Origin: Pseudomonadota bacterium
GTDB lineage: Bacteria > Pseudomonadota > Gammaproteobacteria > Xanthomonadales > Xanthomonadaceae
DNA: 6,802 nt
Assembly: GCA_023386795.1 (NCBI GenBank)
Contig: JAEWJB010000161.1
Span: forward strand, 1 to 6,802
Direction of reading: 5' to 3'
The translations under genes were made by a program, and so were the position numbers. A model generated the notes under the pieces. The model was not told the origin of the DNA. It ran no database searches and worked only from the letters and a program-made list of their open reading frames with translations. Below are positions 1-6,131 of the stretch, piece by piece; position 1 is the stretch's first letter, and every line of letters starts with the position of its first letter.

Positions 1-9
1 GCCCCTAAG

Positions 10-29
10 GGCCCCGCCCCCGGAAGGCC
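10..29 (+). repeat. 20-bp direct repeat, copy 1
   Basis: GGCCCCGCCCCCGGAAGGCC matches the copy at 182-201 at 19 of 20 positions; the first 16 bases are identical. The sequence is low in complexity, so chance is possible. Confidence 0.5.
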
Positions 30-84
30 ACGCGCGATACCCAGCCAGCCGATCCACATCGCAAGCCCACCCCCCACCAGACCA

Positions 85-101
85 GGACGTACCCAACGTC
101 C
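85..101. repeat. Stem-loop 1 of an adjacent pair
   Basis: GGACGT (85-90) and ACGTCC (96-101) form a perfect 6-bp stem around the 5-base loop ACCCA. It abuts a second perfect stem-loop with no gap. There is no T-run after it on the plus strand. Confidence 0.6.
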
Positions 102-116
102 GCGGCCTCCGGCCGC
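102..116. repeat. Stem-loop 2 of an adjacent pair
   Basis: GCGGCC (102-107) and GGCCGC (111-116) form a perfect 6-bp all-G/C stem around a 3-base TCC loop. It is directly joined to stem-loop 1. It could be part of a terminator for an upstream gene or a leader structure, but neither is proven. Confidence 0.6.
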
Positions 117-148
117 CCACCCACCCCCGATATCGCGGCAATGCAGCA

Positions 149-162
149 TGTAAACGTTTTCT
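149..162 (+). promoter_or_regulatory. Candidate LacI-family operator upstream of the secreted enzyme
   Basis: TGTAAACGTTTTCT centres on the perfect 8-bp palindrome AAACGTTT with a CG at the axis, the usual core of LacI/GalR-type operators. Five of the seven symmetric base pairs match. It is one of the few A/T-rich patches in an otherwise G/C-rich leader and lies 41 bp before the start codon. LacI-type control is common for carbohydrate-use genes. No regulator gene is in view, so the assignment is by pattern only. Confidence 0.35.
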
Positions 163-168
163 CCCGCT

Positions 169-174
169 GATAAC
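169..174 (+). promoter_or_regulatory. Weak candidate -10 element
   Basis: GATAAC matches four of six bases of TATAAT and lies 29 bp before the start codon. No convincing -35 box is found at 16-18 bp spacing; the operator-like palindrome occupies that gap, which would suit repression. This is tentative. Confidence 0.2.
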
Positions 175-181
175 GTGGCGC

Positions 182-201
182 GGCCCCGCCCCCGGAACGC
201 C
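182..201 (+). repeat. 20-bp direct repeat, copy 2, ending next to the start codon
   Basis: GGCCCCGCCCCCGGAACGCC is the second copy, 172 bp from the first. It includes the weak GGAA ribosome site and ends two bases before the ATG of the secreted enzyme gene. Confidence 0.5.
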
Positions 202-203
202 CC

Positions 204-3200
204 ATGCCAGCTCGTCCGTCCTTGCTCCTGCGCCGCGCCGCCCCGGCACTCCTGCTGCTCACCATCGGCCTGGCACACGCCGCCGAGCGCGACAACCTGC
301 CCCCGCGGGCGCAGTGGCAGGCCAGCGCATCCTCGCGCCAGGTTGCCGCGCTGGCGCCCGAACACGCCATCGATGGCGACGAGACCACCCGCTGGGGCGG
401 CGCATTCAGCCCGGGCCACTGGTTCCAGCTCGACCTCGGCCGCGAAGCCGACGTCTCCGGCGTGCGCCTGCACTGGGACAGCGGCTTTGCGGTCGGCTAT
501 CGCATCCAGGCCTCGCGCGACGGGCAGCAGTGGGACGACGTCTACACCAGCACCGACTCGCGTGGCGCCACCGATTACCTCTTCTTCCCCACCCGCCCTG
601 CCCGCTACCTGCGCTTGGCCAGCCCCGAACGCACTGCGGACTGGGGCGTGTCGGTACTGGAGTTCGAACCGCTCGATGCCCGGTCTGCCGCACGCCTGCA
701 AGGCGTCGATACCGAGGCGGCGCGAGTCTGGGAAGGGAGCGGTGCGCCGCTCGCCCTGCCGGGCAGCGAGGCCGGCGCGCGGTCGTTGCAGATCGATCTG
801 CCCCGCGGCGACAAGATCGGCGGGCTCGAAGTGTGGTGGGACGGCGCGCGTAACGGCGCCAGGCTACAGGCACGCACGCGCGAGGGTGCGTGGCGCGATG
901 TCGCCAGCGACCCGGGCAGCGCCGGCACCGTCTCCTTCCTCGCCGCCCCCGAAGCCTTCCAGCCCACCGCACTTCGCCTGCTCGCCGGACTCGAAGGCCC
1001 GGCACCGAACATTCGACGCCTGCGCCTGCTCGGCCCCGAACAGGTGATGACCGCGACCAAGCGCATGGAGATCCTCGCCGGGCGCGAGAACGCCGTGCTG
1101 TTCCCCGCGCAGCTGCACCAGCAACAGGTCTACTGGACCGTGGTCGGCGTGCCGGCAGGACAGCAGAAATCAATCTTCGACGAATTCGGCAACCTCGAAG
1201 CCTTCAAGGGCGCGCCCATGGTGCAGGCCATCTGGCACGACGCACAGGGCGCCATCAGCGCCGAAGGCTCGGCGCGCACCCAATCGCTGCGCGAGGGCTG
1301 GATGCCCATGCCCAGCGTGCAGTGGCAGGCGCGCGAGCACCTGCGTATCCGCAACGACGCCATGGCGATCACCCGGCAAAACGGCCAGCCCGTCACCCTG
1401 GTGCGCTACCGGATCGAGAACACCGGCAGCGCGCCTGCGCAAGGCACGCTGTCGCTGCTGGTACGGCCGATCCAGGTCAATCCGCCGTGGCAGCACGGCG
1501 GGGTTTCGCCGATCACGCAGGTCACCCTCGAAGGCACCGCCGACGCAACCGACGTGCGCGTCAACCAGCGTGTGCTGCTGTCGGCGTTGTCGCCGGTGGA
1601 CGCCGCCGGGACGAGTGGCTTCGGCGCGCATGGCGAACAAGAGCCTACCGCGCAGGTGGCCGCCGGCCGTGTGCCCGAGGCGCGCGCGTCCGCCGATGCC
1701 GATGGACTGGCCTCCGCGGTGCTGGCCTATCGCGTGTCGCTGGCGCCGGGGGCGCATCGCGACGTGGTGGTCGCGATGCCGCTGGGCACCTCGCCGCGCG
1801 ATCCGAAGACGAACGAATTGCCGCCGGCCGCGCCGCTGGATCGCACGCGTTGGCGCAAGGACGTCGGCATGGCCTTCGACCGCGCGGCCGACCAGCTCGC
1901 CAGCGAATGGCGCGGGCGATTCGGCGACATCGGCCTGCGCCTGCCCGACCCATCGCTGGTGGACATGCTGCGCGCGCAGGGCGCATACATGCTGCTCAAC
2001 CAGACCGGGCCGGCAATGCAGCCGGGCCCGCGCAACTACAACCGTTCCTTCATCCGCGATGGCGCGGCCACGGCCTCGGCCCTGCTGCGCATGGGCCAAC
2101 CAAAGATCGCCCGCGACTACCTGCGCTGGTATTCCGACCACGCGGTTCACGAGAACGGCCTGGTCTCGCCCATCCTCAACGCGGACGGCAGCGTCAACCG
2201 TGGCTTCGGTTCGGACATCGAGTACGACAGCCAGGGCGAGTACATCAACCTGGTCGCCGAGGTGGCCCGGCTCGACGGCGGCGCCGAATCCGTGCGCGAT
2301 TACCTGCCCAAGGTGATCTCCGCGATGCGCTTCATGCAGGAACTGCGCCAGCGCACCCTGGTGCCCGGCTACATGGCCGACCAGCCGGCGCCGGAGCGCT
2401 TTGCCGGCATCATCGCCCCGTCGATCAGCCACGAGGGCTACTCCAGCCCGACCCATAGCTACTGGGACGATTACTGGGCGCTCAAAGGCTGGCAGGACGG
2501 CGCGTGGCTGGCCGCGCAGCTCGGCGACGAGGAGACCGCCACCTGGGCGCGCGAGCAGTACGCCCTGCTGCGCGATTCGGTCGCCGCGTCCCTCCGCGCC
2601 ACCATCGCGTGGAAGCAGGGCGAGGTGATCCCCGCCTCGGCCGACCTGGGCGACGGCGATCCCACCAGCGTATCCATCGCGCTGGACCCCACCGGCCAGC
2701 AGGCGCTGCTGCCGGAGCCGCAATTGAGCACCACCTTCGACCGCTACCTCGCGGACGTGCGCGCGCGCGAACAGCCCGATGCACTGTTCGCCTACACGCC
2801 CTACGAGATGCGCAACGTGCTCACCTACGTGCACCTGGACCGCGTGGACGATGCGCAAGAGCTGTTGTCACTGCTGATGGCGCATCGCCGTCCGCTGCCG
2901 TGGCACGTACTGGCCGAGGTGGTGCATTCGCGCTTGCGCTATCCGGGCTATCTGGGCGACATGCCGCATACGTGGATCGGTGCGGAGTACGCGCGCACGC
3001 TCTACGGCATGCTGATGCGCGAGGAGGATGACGCGCTCGTCCTGCTGCCGGGCACGCCGCTTTCATGGCTGGCCGGGGAAGGCATCGCGATCGACGGCCT
3101 GCCGACCGCCTTCGGCCGGCTCGGCCTGCAAGCCCGGCAATCCTCGGGCCAGCTGCACCTGACGCTGGCAAAGGGCCTGCACGCCTCGACGCGCGTGCGG

Positions 3201-3335
3201 GTGGTCTGGCCGAATCGTCAGCGTCCCCTGGAAGTCCGCGTGGACGGGCGCCCGGTCACGTCCTACGATGCCGGCGGCCTCGTCCTCTCGACGCCGTTCC
3301 GCACGCTAGACGCACGCTGGGCATCCCCGCACTGA
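204..3335 (+). CDS. Secreted discoidin (F5/8C, CBM32-like) protein with six-hairpin glycosidase-like module
   Basis: This encodes 1043 residues and is probably an exported glycan-binding and glycan-cleaving enzyme; the substrate is unknown. An in-frame TAA at 171-173 and no other start codon before 204 fix the ATG, which has only a weak GGAA ribosome site at 194-197. Residues 1-26 are a signal peptide (RR, a leucine-rich core, then AHA before AERD). Residues about 31-160 form an F5/8 type C domain, with DGDETTRW at 57-64 and a D77-L78 strand start. Residues about 165-279 look like a second, decayed copy. Residues about 280-560 are beta-rich. Residues about 582-940 look like an (alpha/alpha)6 barrel, with NRSFIRDGA (D619), HENGLVSP (E650), SDIEYDSQGEY (E673, D675, E679) and PTHSYWDDYW (D755, D756). 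From about 942 a beta domain begins with LVLLPGTPLSW, the usual ending of GH15/65/94-like proteins. Family and catalytic residues are inferred. It could be a binding protein rather than a hydrolase. The gene stands alone. Confidence 0.85.
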   Translation: MPARPSLLLRRAAPALLLLTIGLAHAAERDNLPPRAQWQASASSRQVAALAPEHAIDGDETTRWGGAFSPGHWFQLDLGREADVSGVRLHWDSGFAVGYRIQASRDGQQWDDVYTSTDSRGATDYLFFPTRPARYLRLASPERTADWGVSVLEFEPLDARSAARLQGVDTEAARVWEGSGAPLALPGSEAGARSLQIDLPRGDKIGGLEVWWDGARNGARLQARTREGAWRDVASDPGSAGTVSFLAAPEAFQPTALRLLAGLEGPAPNIRRLRLLGPEQVMTATKRMEILAGRENAVLFPAQLHQQQVYWTVVGVPAGQQKSIFDEFGNLEAFKGAPMVQAIWHDAQGAISAEGSARTQSLREGWMPMPSVQWQAREHLRIRNDAMAITRQNGQPVTLVRYRIENTGSAPAQGTLSLLVRPIQVNPPWQHGGVSPITQVTLEGTADATDVRVNQRVLLSALSPVDAAGTSGFGAHGEQEPTAQVAAGRVPEARASADADGLASAVLAYRVSLAPGAHRDVVVAMPLGTSPRDPKTNELPPAAPLDRTRWRKDVGMAFDRAADQLASEWRGRFGDIGLRLPDPSLVDMLRAQGAYMLLNQTGPAMQPGPRNYNRSFIRDGAATASALLRMGQPKIARDYLRWYSDHAVHENGLVSPILNADGSVNRGFGSDIEYDSQGEYINLVAEVARLDGGAESVRDYLPKVISAMRFMQELRQRTLVPGYMADQPAPERFAGIIAPSISHEGYSSPTHSYWDDYWALKGWQDGAWLAAQLGDEETATWAREQYALLRDSVAASLRATIAWKQGEVIPASADLGDGDPTSVSIALDPTGQQALLPEPQLSTTFDRYLADVRAREQPDALFAYTPYEMRNVLTYVHLDRVDDAQELLSLLMAHRRPLPWHVLAEVVHSRLRYPGYLGDMPHTWIGAEYARTLYGMLMREEDDALVLLPGTPLSWLAGEGIAIDGLPTAFGRLGLQARQSSGQLHLTLAKGLHASTRVRVVWPNRQRPLEVRVDGRPVTSYDAGGLVLSTPFRTLDARWASPH

Positions 3336-3372
3336 CCCTTCCGCCCGCCCAGCTGCGCGCGGATAAAGGAAC

Positions 3373-3393
3373 AGGCCCCATGGACCGGGGCCT
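3373..3393. terminator. Hairpin between convergent genes, probably a shared terminator
   Basis: AGGCCCC (3373-3379) and GGGGCCT (3387-3393) form a perfect 7-bp stem with a 7-base loop. GGAA before it and TTCC after it can lengthen the stem past a small bulge. It starts 38 bases after the stop of the secreted enzyme and lies 23 bases past the stop of the opposite gene. The plus-strand exit has only two T bases. The minus-strand exit reads TGTTCCTTTA, which is more T-rich, so it probably serves the minus-strand gene best. Confidence 0.6.
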
Positions 3394-3415
3394 TCCCAGG
3401 GGTCATTGACCCGCT

Positions 3416-4219
3416 TCAGCCGCCGCCGGCGTCCATGAAACTGACCGGCGAATCCAGCGCCACGGTGCTGTCCACCAGATAGGGCTGGGCGGCGGCCACG
3501 CACGCGGGATTCAATTGTTCGGCCAGTTGCCGCGCCTGTCGCTCCGCTTCCTCCCGGCGCTTGAGTTCGCGGCGCGGAGTGCTTTGCGCCGCCAGGTTCA
3601 TCCGCACCGGCGTTTGCAGATGCGTGGTGACGGCCTGGCCATCGATGCGCTCGGGCTGGAACTTTTGCTCGCTCGCCCACTGTTTCATCGAACGCTCGAA
3701 CCATGTCCGGAAACGTTCGGGCACCGAGTCCTCGAAGCCCACCGACTCCAGCTTGCCGCGCCCATTGGGCTGCACGGCGTAGCTCACCTGCAGCGTAGTA
3801 TCAATGCCTTGCTGCAGCAGCGAATTGGGCGGCACCGGCGGCGAGAATGAAAACGCCTCCGGCTGCAGCGGGCCGTTGGCGACATATCCGACACTCAGGC
3901 GCATGTTGCCGTTATCCGGCACCAGGCAAGCCGCCACTCGCACCCAGGTGGTGGCGGTCACCGCCACGCCCTCTTTCATCGCCGGGCGGAAGCGCCATCC
4001 CCCGACCTGCTTCTCGACGGCCTCGCGCAGCACCACGGGCAACTTGCCATCGGCGCTCGCCACGATGTGGCCATCGGGCGCGACATCGGCACGCACCTGC
4101 AGATACAACACCTGCGGTGCAGCGGCCGCAGGCGACGCGCCCTCATCGGCGCAAGCCGGCAGGCCCAGCGCGCAACACACCACGGCAAGGCCGGCACGCG
4201 ACCAAGTCTTCCTCGACAT
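3416..4219 (-). CDS. Exported protein with two tandem TonB-C-terminal-like units
   Basis: This encodes 267 residues of unknown function, placed in the periplasm or outer membrane. The chosen start has GGAG seven bases upstream and opens directly into a signal peptide (MSRKTW, then a hydrophobic stretch). The peptide ends in LPACADE: either signal peptidase I cuts after ACA (residue 24), or C23 is a lipobox cysteine with an unusual Pro at -2. Residues about 37-97 and 141-209 each follow the TonB-C pattern: strand, D/N-G turn, helix, W-x-F-(R/Q)-P (WRFRPA at 75-80; a weaker EQKFQPERIDG at 184-194), then a closing strand (TTWVRV; TPVRMNL). A charged helix (about 212-235, RRELKRREEAER) and a Gly-ending tail follow. 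There is no membrane anchor or Pro-rich linker, so it is not an ordinary TonB. It is convergent with the large secreted enzyme and lies downstream of cydC in the same direction, 244 bp away. The reading frame stays open upstream to 4411, but that extension looks non-coding. Confidence 0.82.
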   Translation of the reverse strand: MSRKTWSRAGLAVVCCALGLPACADEGASPAAAAPQVLYLQVRADVAPDGHIVASADGKLPVVLREAVEKQVGGWRFRPAMKEGVAVTATTWVRVAACLVPDNGNMRLSVGYVANGPLQPEAFSFSPPVPPNSLLQQGIDTTLQVSYAVQPNGRGKLESVGFEDSVPERFRTWFERSMKQWASEQKFQPERIDGQAVTTHLQTPVRMNLAAQSTPRRELKRREEAERQARQLAEQLNPACVAAAQPYLVDSTVALDSPVSFMDAGGG

Positions 4220-4226
4220 ATTAAAG

Positions 4227-4230
4227 CTCC
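4227..4230 (-). promoter_or_regulatory. Ribosome binding site fixing the start of the TonB-C-like gene
   Basis: GGAG on the minus strand sits seven bases (CTTTAAT) before the ATG at 4219-4217. Together with the signal peptide that begins there, it favours this start over Met codons further upstream in the same open frame. Confidence 0.7.
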
Positions 4231-4440
4231 ATCCCCATGGAAACCCGATGATGAAGCCGAACGCTCGGGCGATGCAAGGAGCAGACCCTCGCATGGAAAC
4301 GGAATCAATGCCTCGGCCGCCGCTCCCACATGGCCTATCGCAAAGCACCGCAAGGCCCAGCTCCCGCAGGCCGTGCAAGATCAACGAGCGCCGATCGACA
4401 TCGAAGGCCAAACAACGCCATCAGCCGGCGCAGAATCCAA

Positions 4441-4457
4441 AAGCCAGCCGCAAGGCC
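4441..4457 (-). terminator. Weak candidate terminator after cydC
   Basis: Just after the cydC stop, the minus strand reads GGCC-TTGC-GGCT followed by GGCTTTT. This is a 4-bp stem including one G-T wobble, with a short T-run. It is weak, so read-through into the TonB-C-like gene remains possible. Confidence 0.22.
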
Positions 4458-4463
4458 GAAGAA

Positions 4464-6131
4464 TCAAACCGCTTCCAGCCGCCCCTCCCGCATCCGATAC
4501 ATCGCATGCACGACGCCCGCAGGCACGACCCCGTGCGTGATCATCAACAAGCTGCGTCCTTCCAGCGCAGCCGCCAGATCGACCAGTAGCGCGTCGGCCG
4601 TGTCCACATCCAGCCCATCGGTCGGCTCATCGAGCACCAGCAGCGGCGCATCGCGCAGCAACGCACGCCCCAGCGCCAGCCGCCGCGCCTGGCCGGCCGA
4701 CAACGTCGCGCCGTTCTCCCCCACCCACGTCTCCAGCCCTTCGCGCCCGCGCGCCCAGGCACCCAGCCGCAGTTGCGCCAACACGCGCCATAGCGCTGCA
4801 TCATCGGCCTGCGGACAACCGATGCGCAGATTCTCCGCCACGCTACCCGCGAACACAGGCGCGTTCTGCGGCATCCACGCCACGTGCCGATGCCAATCGG
4901 CCTGCGCGAACGCCGACAGCGGCACGCCACCGTAACGCACCACGCCGCCGTCGGGATCGAACAGCCGCAACACCAGCGACGCCAGCGTGCTCTTGCCACC
5001 GCCGCTGTCGCCGCCAATGGCGATGCGCTCGCCCGGCTGCAACGCCAGGTCCACGCCGTCGAGGACCGGCCGCTGTGCCCCCGGCCAGGCGAACACCACT
5101 TGCTCCAGGCGCAACTCGCCTTGTGCCGGCACATCCACCGGCACCGCGGGGTCCACGACGCCCGGCGCCACCGACACGATCTCGTCCAACCGCTGCGCCG
5201 CCACGCGACCGGCCGCCAGTGCCTGCCACGCCAGGCCGGCGCCGGCCCACACCTCCAGCAGCGCCAATGTCATGAACACCAGCGCTGCCGCCATCTCCGG
5301 GGCCAGCGCGCCGCGGGCCGAGGCGCTCAGCGTCAGCCACAACATGCCGACCAGCCCTGCGGCGCCGCACGCGCCATGCAGCCACTGCCCCGCCATCAGC
5401 CGCCGACGGCGGCGACGATCCCCCTCGCCCACTGCATCGGCCGCCGCTTCGACCCGATGGATCCAATCGGCCGTCGCGTCCAGCGCCGCCAGATCCGCCG
5501 CGCCTTCCAGCCCCTCGAACGCCAGTGTGCGCAACACCATCCGCTGCGATGCCCGCGCGGCCTCGCGTTCTCGCGCGCCGCGCGCCACCTGCCACGGCAC
5601 CAGCACGCCGATGGCCACCGCCATCGCCGCCAGCCACACCGCCGCCGGCCAATGGATCCATGCCGCCGCCACGATCCCGGCCATGCCGATGGCCATCAAG
5701 GCCGCCAGCGGAGCGATCGCGCGCACCACCAGCCCGTCCACCTCGGCGATGTCCGACATCAATCGCGCCATCAGTTCGCCGATGCGGCGCGTCCCCAGCC
5801 GCGCCGGTGCCAGCGGCAACGCCCGGCGGAAGAACCACACGCGCAGGTCGCGCGCGATGCGCAGCGTGGCGTCGTGGCCGACCAGTTTTTCCGCATAGCG
5901 CGAGCCGATGCGCGCCATCGTCAAGCCGCGTACGCCCGCCGAAGGCGAGAAGAAATTGAAATCCGCGGCCAGGCCTGCCGCCAGGGCCGTGGCCACCAGG
6001 AAGCCGCCGGACAGCGACAGCAGGCCCACGCCGGCCAGCATCGTCAGCCACACCAGCAGCGCGCACAGCAGCAGGCGGCCGCGATGGCGCGCGAAGACCG
6101 ACCACAGCCCATCGGCGTCACGCACGCTCAT
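4464..6131 (-). CDS. cydC: CydC, half of the CydDC heterodimeric ABC exporter
   Basis: This encodes 555 residues. CydC pairs with CydD in the inner membrane; the complex is needed for cytochrome bd oxidase assembly and has been linked to glutathione/cysteine export and, from structural work, heme b handling. The membrane domain (about 15-330) carries the CydC hallmarks FNFF (58-61), AGVRG (65-69), GHDATLR (85-91) and LRVWFF followed by LPLAPARLG. His86 aligns by motif with the heme-ligand histidine reported in E. coli CydC. The nucleotide-binding domain has Walker A GDSGGGKST (374-382), Q-loop MPQN, signature LSAGQ (477-481), Walker B LVLDEP (D501, E502) and H-loop His533. The start overlaps the cydD stop as ATGA, so translation is probably coupled. 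An in-frame Met at 6188 is rejected because it would overlap cydD by 61 bp. The tail after the H-loop is short (about 22 residues), making the protein slightly shorter than E. coli CydC (573). SGGF replaces the usual SGWF at 41-44. Confidence 0.96.
   Translation of the reverse strand: MSVRDADGLWSVFARHRGRLLLCALLVWLTMLAGVGLLSLSGGFLVATALAAGLAADFNFFSPSAGVRGLTMARIGSRYAEKLVGHDATLRIARDLRVWFFRRALPLAPARLGTRRIGELMARLMSDIAEVDGLVVRAIAPLAALMAIGMAGIVAAAWIHWPAAVWLAAMAVAIGVLVPWQVARGAREREAARASQRMVLRTLAFEGLEGAADLAALDATADWIHRVEAAADAVGEGDRRRRRRLMAGQWLHGACGAAGLVGMLWLTLSASARGALAPEMAAALVFMTLALLEVWAGAGLAWQALAAGRVAAQRLDEIVSVAPGVVDPAVPVDVPAQGELRLEQVVFAWPGAQRPVLDGVDLALQPGERIAIGGDSGGGKSTLASLVLRLFDPDGGVVRYGGVPLSAFAQADWHRHVAWMPQNAPVFAGSVAENLRIGCPQADDAALWRVLAQLRLGAWARGREGLETWVGENGATLSAGQARRLALGRALLRDAPLLVLDEPTDGLDVDTADALLVDLAAALEGRSLLMITHGVVPAGVVHAMYRMREGRLEAV

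Larger units (their letters stand above)
1..203. other. Non-coding leader upstream of the secreted enzyme
   Basis: No credible gene is seen on either strand. The stretch carries a short inverted repeat at 1-12 (GCCC, CTAA, GGGC), two adjacent stem-loops (85-116), C-runs at 66-78 and 116-128, an EcoRV-type palindrome CGATATCG (128-135), a LacI-like near-palindrome (149-162) and one 20-bp direct repeat whose copies sit at each end. The first 12 bases might be the tail of a terminator belonging to a gene left of the window. Confidence 0.7.
4220..4463. other. Intergenic stretch between cydC and the TonB-C-like gene
   Basis: I see no supported gene. Open frames here give unconserved-looking, low-complexity peptides. 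The base composition is less G/C-biased than in the flanking genes. The stretch contains CATGGAAAC twice (4236-4244, 4292-4300), CCGCAAGGCC twice exactly 100 bp apart (4348-4357, 4448-4457), a small hairpin CCGA-ACGC-TCGG (4258-4269) and an inverted GGAGC/GCTCC pair (4278-4282, 4322-4326). No clear promoter for the downstream gene was found. Confidence 0.55.

Noticed and set aside
91..97. ACCCAAC resembling an integron attC core (RYYYAAC)
   Set aside because: No matching GTTRRRY partner at suitable spacing and no integrase or cassette genes nearby. It is explained by stem-loop 1.
890..2458. Plus-strand open frame of 522 codons inside the secreted enzyme gene in another frame
   Set aside because: It has an Arg/Ala/Gly-rich random-looking composition and overlaps a frame with clear domains.
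1170..2858. Long minus-strand open frame (562 codons) antisense to the secreted enzyme
   Set aside because: It is a mirror of the G/C-rich codon pattern of the plus-strand gene. The peptide has no domain order or motifs, and the plus frame has a signal peptide and recognisable domains.
3416..4219. Calling the minus-strand protein a true TonB energy transducer
   Set aside because: It lacks the N-terminal membrane helix and the Pro-rich periplasmic linker, and it has two C-terminal-like units with an export signal.
4220..4411. Upstream extension of the TonB-C-like gene to an earlier Met
   Set aside because: The added residues show no signal or domain and would bury the signal peptide inside the protein. 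A good ribosome site precedes the Met at 4219.
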